From an uncultured Phocaeicola sp. (GTDB lineage Bacteria > Bacteroidota > Bacteroidia > Bacteroidales > Bacteroidaceae), in contig CALUET010000013.1 of assembly GCA_944319745.1 (NCBI GenBank), positions 107,303-171,302 of the forward strand: DNA of 64,000 nt, written 5' to 3'. A program made the position numbers and the translations under genes. Each line of letters starts with the position of its first letter. The first letter of the stretch is position 1. A model generated the notes under the pieces. The model searched no databases and had not been told where the DNA came from. It saw nothing but the letters and a program-made list of their open reading frames with translations. Positions 37,258 to 45,453 of this stretch are shown in pieces.

Positions 37258-38139
37258 ATGGAAAATATACAAAAAGGAAATTTGGAGAATAGTAAGTTCG
37301 CCGACGTAACATTTTATAACAATGGAGAAATCGCACTCTGCAATGATTTAAAAGGTTTCAACAATAAAGATCCATTGAAAATGGAAATTCTTATCTTCGG
37401 AATTGTTCTGGAAGGGCAATTCTCGATAACATTCAATGGGAAACTTTACACTATACACAAAAATGATTTGTTCATTTGCTTGCCAAACAATATCTTAGAG
37501 CATGGCTTGTTTAGCTTCGACTTTAAGTTCGACAGCATCGGCATATCGCCGGCATATTTAAAAAAGTTACTCCCGATGACAAGTAACACATGGGATTACA
37601 GAATGTATTTCGAGAAGAATCCTATCCATTCTTTAAGCCCGGAAGAAGCCGTAGTATTCCATCAATATTACGATTTATTGAGTTCCAAGATTCACTTGCC
37701 TTCGGACACCCAAGAAAAAGTCATGTCGTTATTACTGCAAGCATTCTTTTATGATATGCATTACATCCTCAACCGAACGATAAAAATTCCCCAGCAATAC
37801 ACCCTCTCCTCGGGAGAATTTCTCTTTAAACGCTTCCTCGAGTTACTGGATTCTTCCTATCCGAAAGACAGAAAGGTGGACTTCTATGCAGACAAACTCC
37901 ACGTTTCGGCCAAATACTTGTCGGCCGTCTGCAAAAAAGTAGGGGAGCAAACTCCACGACAGATCATCGACTATTACATAGTGAAAGACATTGAATTTTT
38001 AATGAAACAAAGCACTCAAAGCATAAAAGAGATATCCAACGAATTGGATTTCCCCAACCTTTCTTTCTTCGGCAAGTACGTTAAGAAACATTTCGGCATG
38101 CCTCCAAGAGAATTGAGGAAAAGTTTTTTCAACAAATAA
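37258..38139 (+). CDS. AraC-family transcriptional regulator
   Basis: A 293-residue protein. The N-terminal half looks like a cupin-type sensing domain (FGIVLEGQFSITFNGKLYTI). The C-terminal half has the two AraC helix-turn-helix motifs: the first in VDFYADKLHVSAKYLSAVCK and the second in IKEISNELDFPNLSFFGKYV, ending with the usual FGMPPRELRK. It is divergent from the RND efflux operon and is the natural candidate to control it, probably as an activator responding to a pump substrate. The long A-rich leader upstream is unusual. Confidence 0.88.
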   Translation: MENIQKGNLENSKFADVTFYNNGEIALCNDLKGFNNKDPLKMEILIFGIVLEGQFSITFNGKLYTIHKNDLFICLPNNILEHGLFSFDFKFDSIGISPAYLKKLLPMTSNTWDYRMYFEKNPIHSLSPEEAVVFHQYYDLLSSKIHLPSDTQEKVMSLLLQAFFYDMHYILNRTIKIPQQYTLSSGEFLFKRFLELLDSSYPKDRKVDFYADKLHVSAKYLSAVCKKVGEQTPRQIIDYYIVKDIEFLMKQSTQSIKEISNELDFPNLSFFGKYVKKHFGMPPRELRKSFFNK

Positions 38140-38199
38140 CAAACGCACTTTACCGAAACAGGCATTATTTCATTATTTCAACGACTAAAATCGACGTTA

Positions 38200-38913
38200 A
38201 TGAACTTCGCAATCATAGCAGCAGGAGAAGGCTCACGACTAAAACAAGAAGGCGCAACAGTAAGCAAACCACTGACTCTTTTAAACGGAGACGTCATGAT
38301 AGAACGACTCATCCGCATCTTTATGAAAAACGGAGCATCGTCAATTTCTATAATTATCAATGAAAAAGACGATAAGTTAAAGAAATTTTTACGACATTTG
38401 CAGGAAAATTGGCCTATTAACGTGGTAATAAAGTCTACAACCAGCTCGATGCACAGTTTCTTTGAACTAAGTCCTTTCCTGAAAAGCGGGAAATTCTGTC
38501 TGACTACTGTCGACACGATTTTTCGGGAAGACGAATTCGAAACCTTCATCAATGCCTTTAAGGAATCGGATGAAGACGGATACATGGCTGTAACAGACTA
38601 CATCGATGACGAAAAACCTTTATACGTGTCAACAGATAAATCTTTACATATTACCGGATTTCACGACAGCTATTCGCCCGAGTATCGCTATGTATCGGGA
38701 GGTATTTACTGTTTAAAGCCCAAATCCATCGAAATCCTGAAGAAATGTGTTGCCAACCAAATGTCGCGCATGCGGAATTTCCAACGCCAACTCATTGCGG
38801 AAAACTTCTCTCTAAAAGCTTATCCTTTCAGCAAAATATTGGATGTAGATCACGTATCTGACATAAAAAAGGCCGAAGAATTCTTAAATCAAGTTTCCAA
38901 TACAACGGAATAA
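38200..38913 (+). CDS. Nucleotidyltransferase (sugar/alcohol-phosphate NTP transferase)
   Basis: A 237-residue protein of the NTP-transferase fold. The N-terminal AIIAAGEGSRLKQEG and the following SKPLTLLNG are the signature GxGxRL...KP nucleotide-binding site of sugar-1-phosphate and phosphocholine-type nucleotidyltransferases. The segment LTTVDTIF carries the metal-binding Asp. Short members often make CDP-activated alcohols. Overlap by one base with the ATP-grasp gene and the nearby CDP-alcohol phosphatidyltransferase make a CDP-linked polar head group the best guess. The substrate is not known. Confidence 0.8.
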   Translation: MNFAIIAAGEGSRLKQEGATVSKPLTLLNGDVMIERLIRIFMKNGASSISIIINEKDDKLKKFLRHLQENWPINVVIKSTTSSMHSFFELSPFLKSGKFCLTTVDTIFREDEFETFINAFKESDEDGYMAVTDYIDDEKPLYVSTDKSLHITGFHDSYSPEYRYVSGGIYCLKPKSIEILKKCVANQMSRMRNFQRQLIAENFSLKAYPFSKILDVDHVSDIKKAEEFLNQVSNTTE

Positions 38914-39785
38914 TGGAGAAATTCATGATTATCGGGATCAGCAGAAACAGTAAATATTCCCCTAACCACTTGCAGAATGATGCGGCCATTTTCAGCATCG
39001 TATCTGATTTTTTAAAGGATGCAGGATACGAAATACACCTATATACCGAGGATGAGTTCGTTGAAAAACGGATAGACGGGGATATCTTTTTCTCTATGGC
39101 CCGCAGTCAGGCCACACTTCGACGCCTGAAAACACTGGAAGACAAAGGGGCTTTAGTCATCAATTCGCCTTACGGCATCAGTAATTGCATCCGTCAACCC
39201 ATGACAGAGCTGCTGATAAATAATCATATCCCTTACCCCGACAGCATCATTTCTCCCGTTGCTTCCCTCGATATATCCCGACTGAGCTATCCATGTTGGA
39301 TAAAACGCGGAGACTCGCATACCATTGTAAAGAACGATGTATGCTTTGCTTCTTCTCCCAAGATTGCGGAAGATATCTTATCCGACTTCAAAAAACGACA
39401 GATTTCTTCTGCCGTAGTCAACAAACATTTATACGGAGACCTGATAAAATTCTACGGAGTATCGGGAACAGGCTTCTTTCATTGGTTCTATCCGTCGATG
39501 TCATTGCCCAGCAAATTCGGCCTGGAAATAATAAACGGCGAGGCAAAAGGGATTGCTTTCGACGAACGTGAACTGAAATCACTGTGTGACCGTACCTCAA
39601 ACATACTGAACGTCCCTGTTTATGGTGGAGATTGCATCATACAAAACGACGGAAGTATTATGATAATCGACTTCAACGACTGGCCCAGTTTTGCCCGCTA
39701 CCGCAAGGAAGCCGGCCGGAACATAGCATCTTACATCTGCAGACAGGCAAAAGAATTCACCGAAAAAAAGAAAAAAACGGCATGA
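38913..39785 (+). CDS. ATP-grasp family protein
   Basis: A 290-residue protein. The core contains CWIKRGDSHTIVKNDV, an ATP-binding Lys loop, and a late acidic and Asn segment, IMIIDFNDWPSFARY, that fits the Mg-ATP site of ATP-grasp enzymes (Asp, then Asn). Such enzymes join a carboxylate to an amine or thiol through an acyl-phosphate. The gene starts on the last base of the nucleotidyltransferase stop and its own stop overlaps the HAD gene, so all three are coupled. It could attach an amino acid to a head group. This role is inferred from position only. Confidence 0.7.
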   Translation: MEKFMIIGISRNSKYSPNHLQNDAAIFSIVSDFLKDAGYEIHLYTEDEFVEKRIDGDIFFSMARSQATLRRLKTLEDKGALVINSPYGISNCIRQPMTELLINNHIPYPDSIISPVASLDISRLSYPCWIKRGDSHTIVKNDVCFASSPKIAEDILSDFKKRQISSAVVNKHLYGDLIKFYGVSGTGFFHWFYPSMSLPSKFGLEIINGEAKGIAFDERELKSLCDRTSNILNVPVYGGDCIIQNDGSIMIIDFNDWPSFARYRKEAGRNIASYICRQAKEFTEKKKKTA

Positions 39786-40534
39786 ATACTGCGACAAAGA
39801 TACCCTGCATTGCCTTCGACTATGGCGGTACACTCGATACGAACGGCGTGCATTGGAGTGAAATATTGTGGCAAAAATACAAGGAGCTGCACATCCCCAT
39901 AGACAAAGATGCCTTTCGTGAAGCCTATATATACGGAGAAAAGACACTGGCCGCCCGGGCACTTATCAAACCGGAAGCCACTTTTTACGATGTGTTGCGG
40001 ATAAAATGCAACCTGCAAACCGACTTCCTCTACAAACAGGATTACTTAAAACCTTCCGCCGAAACGCATTATTATCCCGAGGAGATAGCCAAAAGCTGTT
40101 ATACTCATGTAAAAGCTGTAATGCAGACAACGGAAACCATGCTTGAAAAGTTATCGGAAAACTACCGGATTGTCTTAGTTTCCAACTTCTACGGAAACCT
40201 TCGTTCCGTATTAAACGACCTGCACATCCTGCATTATTTCAACTGCATCATAGAATCGGCATCGGCGGGTGTACGCAAACCCGATCCGGAGATTTTCCGC
40301 ATTGCCGCACGCACATTAGGATGCCGTCAAGACGAAATGACCGTCATCGGGGATTCTTTTTCAAAAGACATTCTGCCGGCTCATTCCATAGGATGCCGTA
40401 CTGTCTGGCTGAAAGGAGCGGGATGGGAGGAAGGTAAAGAAGACTTGTCGGTGCCCGATGCCATCATCACCGACATACGGCAAGTGCCCGATGTACTGAA
40501 GAAGCTCATTCACCCTGAAATGTTACACCGATAA
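39782..40534 (+). CDS. HAD-superfamily hydrolase with atypical motif I
   Basis: A 250-residue HAD protein. The start at 39782 overlaps the ATP-grasp stop (ATGA); a longer frame to 39632 lies inside that gene. Motif I reads FDYGGTLD: the nucleophile Asp (D13) is present, but the +2 Asp that is the general acid/base in HAD phosphatases is Gly. Motif III Lys is in VRKPDPE and motif IV is GDSFSKD. Loss of the +2 Asp is known in haloacid dehalogenases and phosphonatases, so it may not be an ordinary phosphatase. It is probably part of the same pathway as its two upstream neighbours. Confidence 0.82.
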   Translation: MNTATKIPCIAFDYGGTLDTNGVHWSEILWQKYKELHIPIDKDAFREAYIYGEKTLAARALIKPEATFYDVLRIKCNLQTDFLYKQDYLKPSAETHYYPEEIAKSCYTHVKAVMQTTETMLEKLSENYRIVLVSNFYGNLRSVLNDLHILHYFNCIIESASAGVRKPDPEIFRIAARTLGCRQDEMTVIGDSFSKDILPAHSIGCRTVWLKGAGWEEGKEDLSVPDAIITDIRQVPDVLKKLIHPEMLHR

Positions 40535-40538
40535 GACG

Positions 40539-41519
40539 TCAAAGTTCTTCGGCAAACTGTTTACAGAAACGCTCGTGGCAGACGTGCATATAACGGTAAA
40601 TAATGCTCATGACCGCTATCTCGAAAACAAAATATAACCAGGGAAGATCGATAAGACAGGCAGCATAAAGCACAACAGCCCGCGTGTTAAACGTAAGCAC
40701 ATTCGCCCATTTCATCATTGGCAACGACCGATTGCGGAACCGCTCGCAAAAAGTTTGCGGGATGTGCCCGGCACCACCGTATTTCTCCTGCAGCTTTTTC
40801 ATAAGCTCCTGAAAACAAGGTGTGCATGCTTCCTGTTTCTTTGTATAACCCACATAGAGCCATAAAAATATTTTCCAAAGAAAATTCCCTTTCCAAGGCG
40901 TTTCCTTATACATTTCCTGCTGTTGCGCGAAAGTATCCAACTCGCAATTTTCTTTTTCCCTCAAGAAGAACAGATGGATTTGCCTGTAATAATCGGCCAA
41001 TCTGCACTGCGCACTGTGACAACCGAAGCCGGAATACAACCCCACACATACCAGAATGATTGTGGAGACAAAGGCATTTTGTGCATTATCTTCTATCCCC
41101 AACACGGCAAACTCCAGGCCATGATGAACAGAAAGCCGATAGACAAGCGCCACATAGATGGGAATGAACCAAACATCGCCTGCCGCACCGTCAAGTATTC
41201 GCCCGAGGCGTGTTTTCTGCCCCGTCAGCCTTGCCAACTGACCGTCTGCGCTGTCATAAACATTTGCCCAAGCCAATAACAGCACGGCAATCACGTTACA
41301 CAACAAACCATATCGCCCTTCTGTGCGAAACGAACCGTGAGCAAAGAAAAAAGCCGAGCCGGCACCGATAATCATAGACAGCACCGTTACCGTATTGGGA
41401 TGTACATGAAAACGCTTGAAGAAAAGCGCCCACCGGTAACCTAACGGCCGCGTAAAGACCTTATCGAGCCATTCTTCCGTATCATTCGACTTGTATGTTG
41501 ATTTAATATTCCCGCCCAT
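40539..41519 (-). CDS. CDP-alcohol phosphatidyltransferase family protein
   Basis: A 326-residue membrane protein. The catalytic signature is read as D-x2-DGQLAR-x8-G-x3-DGAAGD, near residues 88-114; one more residue than usual separates the last two Asp. Several helices surround it, and an extra soluble stretch lies near residues 160-250. These enzymes move a phospho-alcohol from a CDP-alcohol to a lipid or another alcohol. It meets the HAD gene tail to tail, 4 bp apart. Its own TAnnTTTG box is at 41542-41549. It would use the product of the nucleotidyltransferase at 38200. Confidence 0.85.
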   Translation of the reverse strand: MGGNIKSTYKSNDTEEWLDKVFTRPLGYRWALFFKRFHVHPNTVTVLSMIIGAGSAFFFAHGSFRTEGRYGLLCNVIAVLLLAWANVYDSADGQLARLTGQKTRLGRILDGAAGDVWFIPIYVALVYRLSVHHGLEFAVLGIEDNAQNAFVSTIILVCVGLYSGFGCHSAQCRLADYYRQIHLFFLREKENCELDTFAQQQEMYKETPWKGNFLWKIFLWLYVGYTKKQEACTPCFQELMKKLQEKYGGAGHIPQTFCERFRNRSLPMMKWANVLTFNTRAVVLYAACLIDLPWLYFVFEIAVMSIIYRYMHVCHERFCKQFAEEL

Positions 41520-41541
41520 TTCATAACTTTTTTATATCCCG

Positions 41542-41549
41542 CAAAAATA
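41542..41549 (-). promoter_or_regulatory. Bacteroidota -7 box for the CDP-alcohol transferase
   Basis: Reads TATTTTTG on the minus strand, an exact match, 22 nt before the start at 41519 and after the terminators of the upstream gene. Confidence 0.6.
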
Positions 41550-41576
41550 AAGAATTATATCATTAGAAAAAAAGAA

Positions 41577-41636
41577 CTCGGGGATGATGTGAAAACATGC
41601 CCGAGATACATAAAAAACACCGGGGTATTTCCCCCG
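41577..41636 (-). terminator. Two tandem terminators after the YbhN-like gene
   Basis: On the minus strand a 5-bp stem (41636-41632 with 41625-41621) is followed by T6. A second hairpin (41605-41600 with 41582-41577) is followed by TTCTTTTTTT. Together they separate the YbhN-like gene from the CDP-alcohol transferase. Confidence 0.7.
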
Positions 41637-41654
41637 ACAGAACCGCGTCTTTCC

Positions 41655-42686
41655 TCACGCGCAACTCTTTCCCACTTTCATAAGAAGCATACCGACCGAT
41701 ATCCAGAACAGCTCCCTTAACCGGCAAATAACGCCCACAAACATTGCAATGCCTCCGGTCATTCCCAACTGTATGACCGATATGGCAAAGCCTCCTTCCC
41801 TTCCTCCCAACTGCATGGGCAGGAATCCCAACAAATTTGCGAAGAGCGATGTGAAAGCCAATATGAGAAATGAATACAAAAATGCCAGCATATATCCCCA
41901 AAGGCCGTCGCCCACATTCACCCCGAAAAGGAGCAACATGAAGAAAATCTCAAAACTCTGCAGAATGCGCCCGAAATATTCAAGAAAGAAGCTCGCATAA
42001 AAAGAACGTTTATTCTGGCTTTGCAATTCCGAAATCTGCTTATCGATTTTCAAAAGGTCTTCCCGATGCCTCTCTGTAAAACGTTCTCCCCACTTGCGAA
42101 GACCGGGAATACGACTGACAAAGCGCAGCATCTTTGCGACCAAGCCATACTTATATCCTTTTACAAAAAGGTAAATTCCTCCGCAACAGAACACGAAAGT
42201 AAGAAACAATAAAAGCGAAAGAGGCGCGTTTAAAACAAGATATCCGTTGCAGGCCAAAACCAGATAAACGACAACAGCCGTCAGCCAAAACCAGAAATGA
42301 CTGAAGATATGCATCATGGAAAACAGCACGACCGAAGACGTTGCCCGCCGCACATCCATAAATTGCGCAGCATTCATTATCTTATATGCCTCACCCCCTA
42401 AAAGCCCCACGGGCGTTGCATAATTCAAAGCAAAACCGGTAATGGTAAATCTCAACAGCGTCCCGAAACTCATCGAACACCTTCCGCTTCCCCGGATGAT
42501 CGTTCTCCATGACAAAGCATTCAGTACATAAAGAAGAAACCATAGAATCAATATCCCCAAAAGCCAGTAGTCTGCCTTTTTAATGTATTCCCACAATTGT
42601 ATGAAACTTACGTCGAAAGTGAAGAACATCACCACAATGGCAACAACGCCTATGGCAAAAAACAGATTATTCAAACGCCTTTTCAT
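41655..42686 (-). CDS. YbhN/AglD-like integral membrane protein (flippase-like domain)
   Basis: A 343-residue protein with about eight helices and the segment FALNYATPVGLLGGEAYKIM typical of the UPF0104 / lysylphosphatidylglycerol-synthase membrane domain. Later it has FLPMQLGGREGGFA, another conserved family loop. Members are thought to move or handle lipid-linked substrates. It is encoded next to the CDP-alcohol transferase on the same strand but is separated from it by two terminators. It lies 34 bp after the DUF3108 gene. A role in carrying the nearby lipid is an inference. Confidence 0.82.
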   Translation of the reverse strand: MKRRLNNLFFAIGVVAIVVMFFTFDVSFIQLWEYIKKADYWLLGILILWFLLYVLNALSWRTIIRGSGRCSMSFGTLLRFTITGFALNYATPVGLLGGEAYKIMNAAQFMDVRRATSSVVLFSMMHIFSHFWFWLTAVVVYLVLACNGYLVLNAPLSLLLFLTFVFCCGGIYLFVKGYKYGLVAKMLRFVSRIPGLRKWGERFTERHREDLLKIDKQISELQSQNKRSFYASFFLEYFGRILQSFEIFFMLLLFGVNVGDGLWGYMLAFLYSFLILAFTSLFANLLGFLPMQLGGREGGFAISVIQLGMTGGIAMFVGVICRLRELFWISVGMLLMKVGKSCA

Positions 42687-42720
42687 TCCTTCTTTAATGC
42701 CCGCTTCTGTTCCACCCCTC

Positions 42721-43527
42721 TCATTTCTCCACGATAGACGTCAGCGGATGACGGTTACCTTTTATCTCCGTCAGGAATGCTTTAGCCGAACCAAATGTGA
42801 GATACATGTCCAACCTTACGGGCAAATGATTCCTGTCGTCGGTGACATAAAACGTAATTACTTCCTTTTCTTCGTTATCCACATACTCCACCAACGAGAG
42901 AACCAGGCAACGATACGTCACCCCATCTTTCGTCGTATAGTTTTCTTTTCCTCTGTATATCAGCGTCTGTTTCTCTATTGCCCGCCCCGTAGCCATGGAA
43001 AAGAGGATTTTCTGTCCGGGCTTGTAGCCGCTCGCATCGTAAGAACGTGCCTGCAACAAAATACTAAGCATGTCGTAAACACAAACAGGGCTCTCGTCAT
43101 ATTTTTTTTCTGTCTCGCCCCTCAAGGTACGATGCTGGTCGACTATGCACAAACCATCGCGATAACTAAAGTTGACTTCATCGACAGTATATCGTTTTCC
43201 TTCCTCCGCTCCTTTACGAAAATAAAGAGGTTCCAAATCTTTCGATGTAATGCATGTCAATGTATCACGCATCTTAAAAAAGAAATCAATCCGTTTATTC
43301 GTATAAGATTCCAGGTCCGTGCGCAGACATGGCTGCCCGTTATGAAGAGTTTCATTAACTGTCATTTTAGCCCACCCGGCATTAATCCACAGAAATTTCC
43401 AATTGTATTTCAATTCATAACTCAGGGTTTCTCCCGGTTCAATAGCATCGTTTATCGCACCACACTGCGCTTTTACTGTCATGCATCCTATAAGGAAACA
43501 AAAACAAAGAAGTAATTTTTTCATCAT
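42721..43527 (-). CDS. DUF3108 secreted protein
   Basis: A 268-residue protein with a signal peptide (MMKKLLLCFCFLIGCMTVKA). The body fits DUF3108, a beta-rich periplasmic family (ETLSYELKYNWKFLWINAGW at the N-terminus, with FYVTDDRNHLPVRLDMYLT later). It resembles proteins that bind lipids or outer membrane components, but no function is established. It overlaps the upstream lipoprotein gene by 4 bp, so they are translated together, and the YbhN-like gene follows. Confidence 0.8.
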   Translation of the reverse strand: MMKKLLLCFCFLIGCMTVKAQCGAINDAIEPGETLSYELKYNWKFLWINAGWAKMTVNETLHNGQPCLRTDLESYTNKRIDFFFKMRDTLTCITSKDLEPLYFRKGAEEGKRYTVDEVNFSYRDGLCIVDQHRTLRGETEKKYDESPVCVYDMLSILLQARSYDASGYKPGQKILFSMATGRAIEKQTLIYRGKENYTTKDGVTYRCLVLSLVEYVDNEEKEVITFYVTDDRNHLPVRLDMYLTFGSAKAFLTEIKGNRHPLTSIVEK

Positions 43528-45449
43528 GTTCGTCCTAATCGTTGAGCTCGTTCTTTATTTCTTTCTTTAATTTTCTTGTTCGCATCGGGTTTCTGCTTCT
43601 TAAGTTCGTCCAACTTTTGCTTTTCTAATGGCACCGCATGCAGATCCCATGTTTCTTCAAACTCGAAATTTGCTTTCATTTCCCACACTTTAGGAAAATA
43701 AAAGACCTCTTCCGCTTGTCTCTTTTCTGCAAAATTTCCGGTATCCCATTTGCCATTGTTATTATCATCGTTGAAGAGTCTGATATAATATTTCGTGGAA
43801 GGCTGTAAGAAATAAAAGTCGCAAGTATTTTTTGAACTCACCGCTTGTTCCCGTACAACCCTGTCGGCTCCATCCAACAACTGCACAATCGCATGAGGTC
43901 CCGCCCCGACAATGTTCAAATAAAGCGTACCATAGTCTTCCAACTTCTTCACTTTGAAACTCTTTTTATCCTTGTTATTATAAAGTCCATAAAGACCTTT
44001 AAAACAAAGCGAGTCAATGCTTATCTCATATTCTGCTCCGGGTTCCCATGGAGCAAGTATTTCATATTGACGGGGGACAACGCTGTCCGGACGAATAAGC
44101 AGAGGTGCTTGCTGCCATACACTGTCTACCATTACAGAAAGATGTATGCGTGATGTATCAATATCCACAATCGGTTCGTCAAAATTTACCAAAAGATTCT
44201 TATTAAGATCGAGCATTCCGGAGACATCAAAGTGCATCGGGATAAATTCTGTCTCGACAGACAACGTATCTCCTTTCCTTTCTCTCCGCCTGCGTTCCTT
44301 TTCTTTTTCTTTATCGGCCTCTTCCTTCATCGCAAGACGACGCGCTCTTGGAATCTTGTTCTGCAGTTTAATCGTATCTCTTTGCGGGACCAATTTCCCC
44401 AAAGTATCCGTTGCCAGATAATCAAGCTGAATAATCAATGTGTCTTTCTCGCATAAGGTTGAATCTTTCAGCCAGTAAACAATACTGTCATTGCCGGTTC
44501 TCGCCTCGATAATGAATGCGTCCTTTTCATCGAAATTCAGGCCTTTCAGCGTAGGAAGAGTGTCGGCTTTTGCACTAAAGGCCAGGACGAATTGCTTGGT
44601 ATTCGGGCGTTCCTTTATCCGAAGATACTGCATTGTTGCCTCTTCCTTGAACGCACGCAGCAGAATATTATCCGGCAGAAAACGAGTATAATCTACACGA
44701 ATGATTGTATCTATCGCCGCTGTATCTTTTTCATTCCACACCGTATCTTGACGAGATGACGGGATGGATGAAGGAATAACGAGGGAATCGGTAAAAGCGA
44801 TGGCCTCCGTTTTCGAATCGAACAGATAATTTTGGTTACCATCCATCAATGCGTAGATGCGATATTGCCCGGGAGCTATTCCCCGAATGGTAAATTCTCC
44901 ACGACTGTCGGTGCGAGATATACGGTCGAAAGGCAGGCTTGTCAGTGCCGTATCGCTTAGATTTTTATGAAGACCTACTTGTATCCCTTTAATCGGTTCC
45001 AGGTTTTCCGCATTCAAGACGGTGCCTGACACTTGCAACGAGTCGATTACGTCGCCTGTTGCGAATGCGTAAGAGAAATTTCCCATAGGATTTCCCTCAT
45101 TGTTGTCGACAATGGCATCACCGAAATCTATTGTATAAGTAGTATTGGCGCGTAAAGAATCGAAAAACTCTACCTGTACCCGTTTGCCATTTACCCTTAC
45201 TTCGGGAGTTTCCTGCTGGGGAGGTGAGATAATGACCTTCTCCGACGCTCTTTCCAATTGGATAAATTCGTCAAACTCTATACTGATTTTCTTCCGAGTA
45301 TTATTGGTCGCATTGGGTTCCGGCGTGGCGCGAACGAACTTAGGCGGCATTTCGTCATACGGTCCGCCGTCAGGACTTCCGGTACTTGCGCAAGCATATA
45401 TACCCAAACAAACCAATAATACAAATATTATTTTAGGCATGAGTTTCAT
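43524..45449 (-). CDS. Ig-like domain lipoprotein
   Basis: A 641-residue lipoprotein with lipobox IYAC and acylated C20. A bacterial Ig-like (Big_5) domain follows, read from KFVRATPEPNATNNTRKKIS and ITIEFDEF-like strands. A prealbumin-like fold segment (VLNAENLEPIKGIQVGLHK) comes next, and a highly charged linker EKEKERRRRERKGD lies near the middle. It is probably anchored in the outer membrane and holds surface or periplasmic complexes together. It overlaps DUF3108 by 4 bp and lies 4 bp from the GH3-like gene, forming one operon. Confidence 0.8.
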   Translation of the reverse strand: MKLMPKIIFVLLVCLGIYACASTGSPDGGPYDEMPPKFVRATPEPNATNNTRKKISIEFDEFIQLERASEKVIISPPQQETPEVRVNGKRVQVEFFDSLRANTTYTIDFGDAIVDNNEGNPMGNFSYAFATGDVIDSLQVSGTVLNAENLEPIKGIQVGLHKNLSDTALTSLPFDRISRTDSRGEFTIRGIAPGQYRIYALMDGNQNYLFDSKTEAIAFTDSLVIPSSIPSSRQDTVWNEKDTAAIDTIIRVDYTRFLPDNILLRAFKEEATMQYLRIKERPNTKQFVLAFSAKADTLPTLKGLNFDEKDAFIIEARTGNDSIVYWLKDSTLCEKDTLIIQLDYLATDTLGKLVPQRDTIKLQNKIPRARRLAMKEEADKEKEKERRRRERKGDTLSVETEFIPMHFDVSGMLDLNKNLLVNFDEPIVDIDTSRIHLSVMVDSVWQQAPLLIRPDSVVPRQYEILAPWEPGAEYEISIDSLCFKGLYGLYNNKDKKSFKVKKLEDYGTLYLNIVGAGPHAIVQLLDGADRVVREQAVSSKNTCDFYFLQPSTKYYIRLFNDDNNNGKWDTGNFAEKRQAEEVFYFPKVWEMKANFEFEETWDLHAVPLEKQKLDELKKQKPDANKKIKERNKERAQRLGRT

Positions 45450-45453
45450 GTCT

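Noticed and set aside
37043-37309. An 88-residue plus-strand ORF overlapping the AraC start
   Set aside because: Lys/Gln/Asn-rich composition follows the base bias, and it runs into the regulator in another frame.
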